Of a stretch of DNA of 64,000 nucleotides, positions 20,517 through 31,195 are shown piece by piece. Source of the DNA: Nothopassalora personata (taxonomy: Eukaryota; Ascomycota; Dothideomycetes; Mycosphaerellales; Mycosphaerellaceae); assembly GCA_033816765.1 (NCBI GenBank), contig CM066289.1:434001-498000 (forward strand). Reading direction: 5' to 3'. The notes beneath the pieces are model-generated. The model was not told where the DNA came from and ran no database searches. It was given only the letters and a program-made list of their open reading frames with translations. Positions within the stretch are counted from its first letter, which is position 1. The number at the start of each line of letters is the position of its first letter. The position numbers and the translations under genes were made by a program.

Positions 20517-21125
20517 ATGCTGCCTCATCCCCCATCAAACGCAGTTGAACCTCCTCGCTTCGTCCGTAGTACAGGGCAGGGCAGCATGGGAGACACACCG
20601 ATCGCAGCGCCACGAACAGAACGAGTCCTCCCTCCCATGTCCACGACGCTATTCAGAACCGGGACCAGTCCCTTACCACCTCTCACAAGCAACAACAACA
20701 ACAACAACAACAACAACATGCCAGCGTCACAACCCTATACCTTCTCCGAAGCCCTCTCTCGTCCAAGCCAAGGAAGAAAAACTCCTTTCAACATACTGAG
20801 ACTCGCACCTCTCGACGAACATATACGCCTAGCTTACATGCAGCCTCGAACGGTATGGATGCAGTACAATTTCTCATACCCAGATCTGCAAGACCAAGAT
20901 GGAAGTTCACTGGACTTGAAGTTCGAAGCGATAGAGAGAGTGTGTGTGAGAATTCGAGAGTTATACACATACACACTCGTACCTGACATATCGAATTTGG
21001 AAGAGAAGAAAGAGAAAGAGAATGGATCATCATCGAAGCGGTATATCGCATACGGGGAAGGAAGGGACGACAATTTCGGTGATTTATCCCCAAGCCTACA
21101 AATCGGCTCCTTGCGTTTCCAGTGA
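20517..21125 (+). CDS. Uncharacterised protein with poly-Asn tract
   Basis: Single-exon frame of 202 residues beginning M-L-P-H-P-P-S-N-A-V. The N-terminal third is Pro/Ser/Thr-rich and includes an Asn run encoded by an AAC microsatellite (about 20690-20718). The middle (F-N-I-L-R-L-A-P-L-D-E-H-I-R-L-A-Y-M-Q) and later I-E-R-V-C-V-R-I-R-E-L look like folded protein, with a Lys/Glu-rich stretch after them. No family recognised. Introns cannot be excluded. Confidence 0.45.
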   Translation: MLPHPPSNAVEPPRFVRSTGQGSMGDTPIAAPRTERVLPPMSTTLFRTGTSPLPPLTSNNNNNNNNNMPASQPYTFSEALSRPSQGRKTPFNILRLAPLDEHIRLAYMQPRTVWMQYNFSYPDLQDQDGSSLDLKFEAIERVCVRIRELYTYTLVPDISNLEEKKEKENGSSSKRYIAYGEGRDDNFGDLSPSLQIGSLRFQ

Positions 21126-21603
21126 CCGCCGTGACATGTTCATGAAGCACGGTGTTTCAAGGCGAGAGCAGTATGTCACAACATGGACGGTCAGTAATGA
21201 CAATGACAACCACATCCCTTGACTTTACGGCAGAGGAATTTCAAGAAAGTTTGCTCACGGCTTTATGTGTGCTTGCGCCAAAGGATTTCGGGACGATAGA
21301 GATGCGTAGCATACGACCACAGAGCAGAGGAAATGCTTGAGGTCAGGCCAAGATTATCAGGAATGCAAACCTTCCCAATGCATGCCAAAGACCGCATTCC
21401 TCCTTGCATCAGCTTAGCAAACAATGCAAAGCCCGCAGGAAATCCGCTTTCTCATCGCCATGTCGCAAACATTTCCGTCTTCTTTGTTGTTGTCGCATCG
21501 TCATCAAGACTGCAAGACATAGTGCTGTTGACGGACACTCGTCTGGAACTCTCCAAATTGAGTCTTTTCAAGCAGCCAGGTGAAATTAACATCCAGACCG
21601 ACA
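21126..21603. other. Intergenic, no gene seen
   Basis: Short overlapping frames only. The part just before 21604 presumably holds the promoter and leader of the next gene. Confidence 0.55.
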
Positions 21604-23564
21604 ATGCCTCCCAAGCGCCCCACTCCGGGCTCTTCCAAAAGACGTGCACCATCAGTAGATGCAGGTCCAACAAGTCGCAAGCGCTCACAGCGCGCAGCAG
21701 CAGGAGGTTCGAGCCGCCAAGCATCTGTCTCGTGGGGTGATGACGATGACCAGTCAAGACATCATGTGCCTCGCGACCACAGACAGGCCAGCCCAGCGAA
21801 AGGAGTGCTTCGTCGAAATGAGCCAGCAGAGCCAGGCCAAAGGGAGGAGGAAGAAACACCGGCAGAGATCAGAGCGAGATACGCAAGGGTGGCGGAGGAG
21901 GAGATAGCGGCTCGGGGAGCAAGAGACCGTGGCTCGAGGACCATCGGACGCCGCGCAGTGGCAAGGTATAATGGAGGCGATGCATACGACGATGAGGACG
22001 GCTCCGTGACTCCCAGCGAAGCTTCTTCTGACGACGAGAAGTACAGCCATGGCCCAGGAACCTCGTCGACTACAGTAATCGAGGCTTCAACGGGTTCCCT
22101 CGGCGGTGGCCTTCGACCGTTGGCCAAGGAGGCTACCCAGAGTCGCACCGCAACCAGCACTAGCGGCGGTGTAGTCCGGAAACCTTCCACAACACCAAAG
22201 ACAGCCGGACGCAAGCCTAGCGCTGCATCGCAGTCCGTGGGCCAGGAGCTGGGCGGCGGTCTGCCAGGTCTAGATTTCACCGCAGGCCCTCGAGACAAGC
22301 CAGGCAAGTTACACACAATTTTCGCGACCAAGGGCGCGTTCGAGGGATTCGACAAGGACGAAGTCCTAGCTCATAACATGAGCATCTTGGTCGATCGGGT
22401 AGTGAGCCATGCAAGGCAGTTTTACAGTTGCCCAATTCCGAGCCACAAAAGAAGCTCCTTCTTCGATGAGCTCCTACAGGAGGAGAACACGCACCTGATC
22501 CGCTACCTGGGGTGCTTGGCTATCGCTGGACCCGAAGGCGAGCAGTCTTGGGTGAAGCTTTTGACTGAGCAATCCACTCGTGAAGCGCTTGTCGTCGGTG
22601 TGCTTGGTCGCGCGCTGAAGGAACACGTCTTCGGAGACCTGTGGTTTGGGGGAAGAAGCGCTCAGAAGACGAAGATTGAGAAGCTGGAAAGATCAGACGC
22701 CTTTGAAAATCTTGATGGTTAGTTCTGTGGCCTGGCTCGTGTTGAGATTAGCTGACGTTTCTAGGTTTCTCGCGTACTGAGCAGCGAGCTGAAATGGTGA
22801 AAACATTTGTCATCCCGAGCCAGGAGACTGCCAACAGGTCCGCTCTTGAAGAGACCTGCGCCACCGTGGCAGCCAGAATAGACACCATGCTCGAGCCGTT
22901 CCTGGGCCAGAAGAAGTCTGTGAATCAGTCAGAACGCCGGAAAGGACTCTACGACATCGTTTTCTTCGCCGGGCGACTTAGCCGCATCATGCGTCAAGCG
23001 CCTGATGTCGTCTACTACTGGCCGTCAACATTCAAGGACGAGGAGTTCGAGCCATCGCGCATGGAGTGTCTCAACCTGAAAGATATGATGTTGCACTCGC
23101 CATACGAAAAGCAGAAGGTCCAGGGCATCGAACGAGCCGTTGTAAGAGAGGGCTACAAAGGTGAAAACACGGAAGCCATCGTCCAAGTCGTATGCTTTCC
23201 CGGCCTCGTCGCCTACCGCCAGTACGGTGGCGAGACCGGGGCAAAGGAGATTGCCGCCGAGAACGAGCGTGGAGGCATCAGGGAGCCTGACGACGTTCGC
23301 CGCGCCCGTCAATATCGCGTGAAGAATGGTGTTGAGCAGATCCCCGACCCGACTGCACACGGCTTCCGGTCCAGAGTCGTGTGCAAGAGTGTCGTGTATC
23401 TGGCTTGGGGCAAGCAGCGCTTGTTGACCCGAGAATCTGGCACTTCAGCGCACATCGATGCTGTGAGGGAAGGTGCCGCCGGGATGCAGAAGTATGAAGA
23501 CGACTATGCCGCGTACAAGGAGCTGTATGACATTGCTGAATCGCGATGGGCTGGGCAGAGGTAG
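21604..23564 (+). CDS. Uncharacterised conserved-looking protein, disordered N-terminus
   Basis: Exons 21604-22717 and 22765-23564 (47-bp intron, GTTAGT...TCTAG; the codon GAT-G|GT is restored) give 637 residues. I start at the ATG of M-P-P-K-R-P-T-P-G-S; the frame is open eight codons upstream but without an ATG. Residues 1 to about 230 are basic, then Ser/Thr/Gly-rich and probably disordered, with an NLS-like K-R-R and R-K-R-S. From about residue 240 it looks folded and mainly helical (V-D-R-V-V-S-H-A-R-Q-F-Y, F-F-D-E-L-L-Q-E-E-N, F-F-A-G-R-L-S-R-I-M-R-Q-A-P-D-V-V). I do not recognise the family. Possibly nuclear (inference). Confidence 0.8.
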
Positions 23565-24389
23565 AGTGTTAGTTGTTACCTTGAGTGCTGGATCTCGTGA
23601 TGTGGTTAGTGGTTTCTTAGGTGGCGTTTGAGGAGGCGGAAGAAGGTGTGTTTTGCTGGTGATGCGTGGTCAATGCGACACTCTCCCATAGTCTTTTCGC
23701 ATGTTTCACCAAAGTAACGGAACGGCTTTCGATAATGCGGCCGAGTCATTGTTGTGTACTGCAGTCTAGGTTCAGGTCACGAAGACGAAGGAAAGCTGTG
23801 TGCTTGGCGTCACTGTTCAGGGCACGAGCGGCGGGAGAACAGAAACCTAGCGCGGCGCCTGCCGAGTCTAATTCGGGCGCCAGCAGAACTAGCGCGGAGT
23901 GGCTGCTGGCACTGGCAGGTGGCGGCAGGTGGCAGGTGGCAGGCGGAACGTTCGAACTCAGACTTCATGCCGAATCATCATCACGTCGCCGCCTCCTCTC
24001 TCGCCCCATTGTCAGCAGCAGCCTCACCCAACCCACCCACCCACCCGCCCACCGACAAACATCCGCACCACGCCCGCCCGCCTGCCTGCCTGCCTTCACC
24101 CCTTCAGAATTTTCTTCTACGCTGCGTCATCATGCTGTGCTAACATCCCACCGCAGCTCGCCGCACACAGCCAGCTGCGACGCCCCCTGTGTGTCCTCCA
24201 GACTTGCTTACCACGGCTCCCTTCGCGCGAGCCTCAACCCCGTTTCTGGATCACCAGCTGGGCGGCGCGAAAGCGTGGCGTGTCCTGTACCACGGGACCA
24301 ATCCGGATGTCGCTCATACTGCCCGATTCCTCAAAGACTTGCACCTTCCTCACTCTCCGCAACATCGCACCAACATCACCCACATCACC
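23565..24389. other. Intergenic/upstream region of the F-box-like gene
   Basis: Contains a GGCAGGTGGCAGGTGGCAG-like short repeat (about 23916-23942) and a (CCCA)n-like tract (about 24025-24052). A leader rich in CAACATCACC-type sequence precedes the ATG at 24390. Frames of 129-276 codons run through it but are low-complexity Pro/Arg/Ser and overlap one another, so I do not call them. Confidence 0.6.
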
Positions 24390-25031
24390 ATGGCAGGCCC
24401 GTACCGGCCCCTGCGGCCGATAGCCATCGCACCAGCACCGCGAAAAGCTCCGCAAGTCCAGCAGCACCGGGTCACATTCTACGACCTGCCTGCTGAACTG
24501 CGCATCGAGATCTACAAGTTGACACTCGAGAAAGTGCGACTTCAGATTCTGCCCACCAACACCGAAAAGGATCGGAGGAAACCTCACTCCCTGGTGCTCA
24601 CCAGTCGCCAAGTGCGGCTTGAAGTACTTCCCATCATACACGCCACCTGTCCAATTACATGCAGCGTCACCGATTTCGTCTTTGATGGCCTACTCGAGTG
24701 GATGTCCCGGATCCCGCCACACGAAGAACGGGTCCTCACTAAGAACGACAACCTCACTATCGGGTTTCACACTACCATCCAGCAGCCGGCCAGAAGTATG
24801 GAGAGCTTGCGCAAGTGGCTTCACATGCGTGCGGACCAGCATCGACCTCAACCGAGGTGGCAATATTCTGGACCGACGCCTCCATCGAAGGTGTGCGCTG
24901 ACTTGAGACGCCGGGCCAAGCGGATGAAGGAGGAAGGTAAGCAGGCGGAGCTGCTCAAGATTCTGAAAGCTCTCCAGATCCCGTGTGGCGATGAGAACAC
25001 TCGGGGCCGTGGACGGCGTCAGAATTCTTGA
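24390..25031 (+). CDS. F-box-like LPxELRxEIY-motif protein
   Basis: Single exon, 213 residues, start M-A-G-P-Y-R-P-L in a good ACCATGG context. Near residues 31-45 it has V-T-F-Y-D-L-P-A-E-L-R-I-E-I-Y-K-L-T-L, the short degenerate F-box-like motif found at the start of many uncharacterised ascomycete proteins. H-S-L-V-L-T-S-R-Q-V-R-L-E-V-L-P-I-I follows, also typical of that group (residues near 66-85). The C-terminus is basic. The motif may bind Skp1, but no substrate domain is visible. Function unknown. Confidence 0.75.
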   Translation: MAGPYRPLRPIAIAPAPRKAPQVQQHRVTFYDLPAELRIEIYKLTLEKVRLQILPTNTEKDRRKPHSLVLTSRQVRLEVLPIIHATCPITCSVTDFVFDGLLEWMSRIPPHEERVLTKNDNLTIGFHTTIQQPARSMESLRKWLHMRADQHRPQPRWQYSGPTPPSKVCADLRRRAKRMKEEGKQAELLKILKALQIPCGDENTRGRGRRQNS

Positions 25032-25235
25032 AGCAATTTCACGATTCCAGGCATCCTTGGTAGAGGGCGGCAGGGCCTGCGTTGCGATCAAGGTAGTCCA
25101 GCATATCACTCGGGCAATCTATCTGCTACAAGAAGCGGGCAATGATGAGTCGAGGGCGGCTATGCATTACATAGTACGACAAGGACATTGGCTACCGACT
25201 ATTGATAGTCATATTTTTGCGCTGGTGCACGCAAC

Positions 25236-26234
25236 TCAAGACCACGGTCTGCCCCTTTCAGCGCCCAGCAGCTTCTTGATACGACCCAAATCTGGTTCTG
25301 GCCGTGGGGAAGGATCATACTTACCAACATTCCTTGTAAATCCCTCTTCGACTATACGCTCCTCTGTTTTGGTCTTGAGGACGCAGGTTCCGCCACCATA
25401 CTCCTCGCTCTCGATCATGCGAATCAGGTTCTCCGCAATATCAGCAGGCTGCAGGGCTGTCTTGAGTCGCTCATAGTACTGTGTGGCTGTCGCAACTTCA
25501 TCCTGTCGGTCTTCCCAGAGTGGACTCTGTACGATACCGGGCATAATGCATACTATCTTCACACCCTCCTCGACATCAGCCTGGCCCATGGATTTGGTGA
25601 AGCCGACGACAGCATGCTTCGAAGCGGCATACAGGCTGGCGAAATAGTTGCCTCGGATGCCAGCAGAGGAAGCGAGAAGTGCCACGACGCCCTGCTTCTT
25701 TGCACCTGCAAGGGCTCGCATGGCTAGGCGAGTCAGCTTCACAGGATGATTGACGTTGATCTGGATCATCTTGTATGATTCTTCTTCGTTATCATCCCAG
25801 CTTGGTCATGGTCAGCACGGCATGACCTCCGATCTAGAGGGCTTGTACTTACAAATTGGACCAAGGAGGCTCGAAGACACCAGCAGATGCGACGTACACA
25901 TCAGGCACATGGCCAAATTTCTGAACGCTTGTTGTGATGAGGTCATGGAGTGACTGCCAGGAAGTCACATCGCAGTGGCAGTTGACGACGCCTCCATTCG
26001 AGGTTTGGGAAATGAAATCCTCCGCTTCTGGTACCAGCTTCAGATCGCCGATCAATACTCTTGCACCACGCTCATGGCACTGCTTCGCAAGAGCGAGGCC
26101 AATGCCGGAGCCGCCGCCTACGTCGTTCGTTCAGTCCTTGCTTTGGTCTGGAACAGCCGTTGATGGGCACGCTTACCGGTAATGGCTACGGTCTTGCCCT
26201 CGATGGGAAAGTCTGGGACCGGTCCATACTGCAT
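25236..26234 (-). CDS. Short-chain dehydrogenase/reductase
   Basis: Minus-strand exons 26177-26234, 25853-26117 and 25236-25800 (introns 59 and 52 bp) encode 295 residues. The cofactor motif T-G-G-G-S-G-I-G spans the first splice junction (residues 19-26). The catalytic Ser lies in L-L-A-S-S-A-G and the Tyr/Lys pair in Y-A-A-S-K. The middle carries V-A-S-A-G-V-F-E-P-P-W. This is the classical SDR layout, closest in feel to 15-hydroxyprostaglandin dehydrogenase-like fungal SDRs. An Asp in L-I-G-D-L-K after beta-2 favours NAD over NADP (inference). Substrate unknown. It is divergent from the PPP4R2-like gene with a 441-bp shared upstream region. Confidence 0.92.
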
Positions 26235-26675
26235 TGTGCTGGGAGGAGAGGGAAGTTTGAGGACGGGTCTTGACCGCACTTCAGCGGACGTCTTGTTTTT
26301 AAAGCATTACTAGAGAGTTCTCCAATGAGCAAGCCATGAGGTATTTCATATGCAGTACCACATTCGGTTGACCCCTCACTGGCATGACCTTTGGGAGGGG
26401 TCTCAATTTTGCTCGGAGCGTGTTGCATTCCAAGAAGCCTTTTCTCGAACGTTTCAATACCCATTGCCCAGGAGACAACCAAGTTAACTCTTCTGATGCT
26501 CTTACTCTTTCCTTCCTGTACTTTCGACGTTGTACAGGACCGAGATCATGTCGCACGTGATGGCGCTTCATCCGTTTCAGCCTTGGACCGCCGAGAATGA
26601 CGCACAACGCGTTGCATCCGAGATGGACGACCAGCAACCAACATTGTTTGCGCCGGAACATATCACCCACCCGCA
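26235..26675. promoter_or_regulatory. Shared 441-bp divergent upstream region
   Basis: Lies between the SDR start (26234, minus) and the PPP4R2-like start (26676, plus), so both promoters should be here. No specific factor site is claimed. Confidence 0.5.
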
Positions 26676-28373
26676 ATGGCCTCTACCGACCAGATACTTG
26701 AGAAGGCGGCACACGATGGATCGATCTCGCTCGACGACTGGGTCAAGTCATTACAGGAGATTCTGCAGAGGCTCCACGACGTATGCGACTGCCGCGAGTA
26801 GAGATCTTTTCAGAGACTGTGGCATTGACGTGGAACAGATTGTGCATACCGAGTTTCCGATACCACCACTACCGTTGCCAGTGCCAGAGCCAAAGCAGTC
26901 GATAGACCCAGAAGTGGTTGCGTCGACGCCGCCGCAGATGACGACGAGTTCGGAGCAGGATTTGCCCGGGGATGAGAATGAGCTGCCGTCGAGTAGTCAG
27001 AAGGAGAATGTGCCCGATGCGCCGACGGACATGGTCGCTGGTAAGTGAGAAGACATATCGTGGATGAGGGTGAAGAGACATGGACTGACAAGACACAAGG
27101 ACGGCCGCCGGAGACTGGTGACTCGCAGCGAACAGAAGAGATGGCGCCCCCGGCGATACCCAATGATGATGAAGTCGAAGCGCCTCCTGGCACACTCCCA
27201 CCAGACCTGCTTAGCTCATATCAGATGTCGCGGCGCGTGCTAGAGGAGCACTTCTCAACAAGTCCGCCCTACACGGTGCAACGATTGGCAGAGCTGGTGC
27301 TACGACCGAAACGACACTACCGATATCTGCCTGCCTACCTCCGCGCCCTCGACCGCGTCGTCTCAGTCAGCTCGCCAGTCTCCGATTTCCCCCTCCCAAA
27401 CCTGCACAACTCCCTCAACGGCGGCTTCCTCTCCAATGGCGAAGCCCAAGTCAACGGCATCAGCGAAAGCCCCGGCCTAGGCAGCGACGAAAGCCTCGGC
27501 GGCGCCCTTCTCACCCCAATCCCCTGGCTTCGCAACCAGACCAGCGTCCTGACCCCAACCCCCACCGCCACCGGCACAGAAGGCGAACTCCACAGCGAAA
27601 GCACTGAAACAATCGAAGGGCCCCACGGCGCCGGCAGCATTGAAACCGTCTCCGTCACCGTGAATGGTATCTCCAGCACCACAACCGGCGTTTCCACCGG
27701 CCAACAACACTCATCCTCCCCAATCGCCTCGCCGACCCTCTCCGAGCAAAGCGACGCTAGTACCTCGTCTGAAGCTTCGGGGAACGCCACGGAAGCCACA
27801 CTAAGAGAGCAAGGTGGTGTAACACAGGGTGAGTTGTTACGACAGGAGCAGGAGGCAGGAGTTGTCCCAGTCAACCCCCATGGCCATCCTATGACACCGC
27901 GCACAATGCTGATATCGGGCGGGGCAGCTGCTGTGGGCCGTGAAGTGAACGTAGCTGCGGGACCGGCACAGCAGGATCTGGAAGATGAAGAGCAGCCCCA
28001 TGCTCGAGGACCGGAGACGATCGGGATGGAAGATATGGGACCGCAGCCGGCGGGAAATGCTGTTGGGAGTGCTGCGGTGCTGGATATGGAGGCGGCGGTT
28101 GGGAGGGGGCGGAATAAGAGTCCGCAGGTTGAGCAGCAGCTGGAGGATGAAGAGATGGGGGAGCCCGGTGCGCCCGGGCAGGATCCGAAGGATGTGGAGA
28201 AGGAGGTGGAGAGGTTGAAGGAGGTTATGGATAGGGAAAAGGAGGAGGACGCGAGGGATGAGGATGGGGATGTTGTGGTTGCGGGTGTGGATGGGAAGGT
28301 GGTTGGTGGTGAGGGGGAGGAGAATGAGGGTGATGCTGAGGTGCCGGATGCTGTTGATGCGTCGGGGCAGTAG
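26676..28373 (+). CDS. PPP4R2-like regulatory subunit of protein phosphatase 4
   Basis: Exons 26676-26780, 26839-27040 and 27100-28373 (introns 58 and 59 bp) give 526 residues. The first splice joins L-Q-R-L-H-D to I-V-H-T-E-F-P-I-P, restoring the conserved PPP4R2 N-terminal segment; the alternative read-through frame lacks it. The core continues with S-P-P-Y-T-V-Q-R-L-A-E-L-V-L and H-Y-R-Y-L-P-A-Y-L-R-A-L-D-R-V-V-S-V. The C-terminal two thirds is low-complexity, Gly/Ser/Thr then strongly acidic (E-M-G-E-P-G, E-V-E-R-L-K-E-V-M), as in other fungal members. PPP4R2 with PPP4C and PPP4R3 acts in DNA damage recovery and centrosome function (family knowledge). Confidence 0.85.
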
Positions 28374-31195
28374 ACGGCGATGGTCGAGGAGAGACTCGGA
28401 CATGCGATCAAGATGTAGTCATTCGGGACATCGATCCAACTCAATACTGACCGATGCTGGAGAACATGCAGACCCGATCCCTTGATGAACCTCCCGGCAT
28501 CTATCCTCTTTAACCAATTTTCAGACTCTCGACTTGACCTCGATAGCGGTACGACGAATCATTCCTAGCATATTACCGCAAGCCACAGCTCTTGCTGCCA
28601 AGCCCTGCGTTTGCACTTGGTCCGCGCGCAATGAGGGCTCTTGCTCACTTGACCAGCTCGAATTTTCAGCTCCCTTACTGTTTTCTTTAGGTTGCCGCGG
28701 GAGCTGCGTGACAAGATCTATCACTTTCCCCACATTGATGATGGCTCAATGTGCATGAGCATCGCCACCAAAGCGAGCGTGATACACCGCCCCAGAGAGA
28801 GACCCCGCGCAAACGAGCAAGCCCATCGAAGGGAGCGAGGATTATACTACTACTATGTATTATAAGACGTCGCAGCAACCTCTCAGACCTCTCCTGACAC
28901 CTCGCACCCCCCACCAGAGACAAAAGTCCAGCGCACTCACTACTACTCAGCATCCTCGAGAAGCCTGTCCAGTCCACTTACCGCTATAATGGTCAGCACT
29001 CAAGTCTACTACGACGAAGCCACAGCGCCTTAATTCCGCCACCGAAATTCATCGGAAAGGATCCAGCGCGGAGCTGAACGTGCTGTGGAAGCAGCACTGT
29101 CCCTGGCTTGCAGGGCGTACCGTCAAGCTCGTTAGCTCGTGGTTCTGACTTGGCATTCGACGAACGAAGCTCTTCAGGCGTTTTTGCGCGGTGTGCGCGA
29201 GTCTTGCGACTTGAGCTGTACGGCTACGTTTTCGACGCTTAGCATCTCTAAGCAAGCACGTCTGCGTCGGAATTTCTTGACGAGCGGGACTTGGGAAGCG
29301 TTAAGGAGAAGGTGCTCCCGCTTGCGGCTTCCTTTGCACAGTGTCGAGTCCCAGTTCCCTCAGGGGGCTGTGTGGCCGCAAGGAGTCGGAGGGTTGGAAA
29401 TCGAATGTGGAAGTGTTAGAGGGATGGATGGACAAGGTTCTGCAATCACGTTTGCTTCGTCGAGTTGGTTGCTGGCACGGAGGACTCGCCCGGCAGCACT
29501 CTGAGGGAGAAGCAGGAAATGGATGCCTCTGCGACAGGGCAGCTTGCCATGTTGAAGTTGTAGGCTGTTGCCATCGGCGAGCGGATGGATGCGTTGAGCA
29601 AGCATTTCGCGGCACTACGAGAGGACATCAAGAAGGTGGAGGCGCAGTTTGAGACCTAGCAGCGCCTGAAAGACACTATGTGGTACGGCGATGGGCGTGG
29701 TGGCAGCGAACTGTGAACGCGAGCTGTAACATTTCGGTTGGGAAAAAGTTGGTTGCCACAAACGAGCGCTTCGCTCAGTACTGAAGCAGCGGCTTTGGCA
29801 CAAAAATGCACGGCTTCGGCCGTTGCCAGCGCGGTAGTAACGATTGCGCAGGGGCTCTGTGTTGGATTACCAGGTAACGTGAGTCCTTTCAAGCAGCTTT
29901 CATGCACTGCACCGAATATCCTTGATCCATAGAGAAAAGAAACTCTGCTAACTTCTTTCGTGCATTCACTTGACCGGCACGTGCCGAAAGCACGTCGGCG
30001 TGTGCTTACGCACTTTGCGTGTCAAAGCTCGTACTAGCTTTGCTTTAAAGTTAGGATCGTCCAACTACGCCGCGACACTTACTCCGTAAGCAGTACTGCT
30101 GTCAATATCACTGTCAGCAAAGCCACTGCCAGCAACATCATGTCGACTCTCAAGACCACCTTCTTTACTTCACTGTGGTCAGCTGTCGAACCAAGAGTCA
30201 TCGCCGCGATTGTTTTGGTCGGACGAAGGTGAACTTGTGCGACAAGACGGACGAACAGTCGGCTAGAATAACCGAGTAGGATTATTCTAGATTGTTCTAG
30301 ACACCATCGACGGCGCGAACCAAAACACAGCTTGGCGCAACATGCTCTCGTTGCCGCGATAAATCATGGTTCCTCACCCAGTGTATGGTGTTACAGCCTG
30401 ATAGACACAGCCAGCTAATGTGCGCTGGTGCCTGTTGCCTCAAGATGCAATACTGATCTCCCAGTGGTCTCTGATGGCCACCAGCTTGCTCTCGCTGGGA
30501 CCGGGAACTTTGCACAAACACGGCTCGTGCAAGGCTACCAGCAGAAGAAGGCGAGCACCTTTCTGTCACCGAGAGAGTTTTACTTGAGTGTGGTAGGTCC
30601 TGTCGCCTGCCCAGAGGATGACCATTTAAGTGCTCGCGTCCTGCGTGACACGACCGAAGCCCCGCGACAATGCAAGCCCCGTGGCCGTCTTATGGCTCTT
30701 CGGGGAAGTAGATGGCATTTTGGCCTAACTTCGACAGCCGACCCCAGGTAAGAGCGACATTGAATCGTCAGCCATGGTATAGCGGACTGTGTTCCGTACC
30801 CCATCGGACGAACGGTGGTCATCTTTGCAAGCATGGTTGGAGTCGATCAGGTCATGGCTCAGTGAACATTTCTGAGTACGTTCCTGCCTGACCAAATATT
30901 CCGATTCGCTCGCTCGAGAAGGCCAATGCATCCGGATTATCTTATGCTCGGCAAGTGCTGCATCCCTCAAAGACGAAGCGGACAAACTTCAGACTCGAGC
31001 AGGGGACGCTGAATCTTGAACAGGCCAGCTAGGGACGGTATCAGTCCGTGCTCTGGTCGAGAATGGCGATGAGCTTTCTGTTCTGATTTGTAGACTTCAT
31101 CACCCTTGACATCATATAGAACACCGGCTCGGCCGATACGAATGTTCCATTACCAATAGGACATACACGAACCGACATCCACCCTATCCCACATC
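28374..31195. other. 2.8-kb gene-poor gap with coding debris
   Basis: No intact gene. An LPRELRDKIY segment follows a pyrimidine-rich AG at 28690, and a frame with a coiled-coil-like Q-L-A-M-L-K-L...A-L-R-E-D-I-K-K-V-E-A-Q stretch broken by two TAG lies at about 29495-29690. The remainder shows many short stops and no motif. The last part (31080-31195) should hold the promoter of the MFS gene. Confidence 0.55.
28692..28868 (+). pseudogene. Possible F-box-like gene fragment
   Basis: Downstream of ctgttttctttag, which looks like a 3' splice site, the frame reads L-P-R-E-L-R-D-K-I-Y-H-F-P-H-I and stops after about 59 codons. The motif is the same LPxELRxxIY signature seen in the gene at 24390. 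No convincing upstream exon or longer C-terminus is visible, so it may be a remnant. Confidence 0.3.

Noticed and set aside
23666..24496. 276-codon plus frame upstream of and overlapping the F-box-like gene
   Set aside because: Low-complexity Ser/Pro/Arg built on microsatellites; the overlapping frame with the LPxELRxEIY motif and a good ATG context is the real gene.
27335..28444. 369-codon minus-strand frame opposite the PPP4R2-like gene
   Set aside because: Ser/Thr/Pro-only composition is the mirror of the acidic, Gly-rich sense coding sequence, which has clear PPP4R2 motifs.
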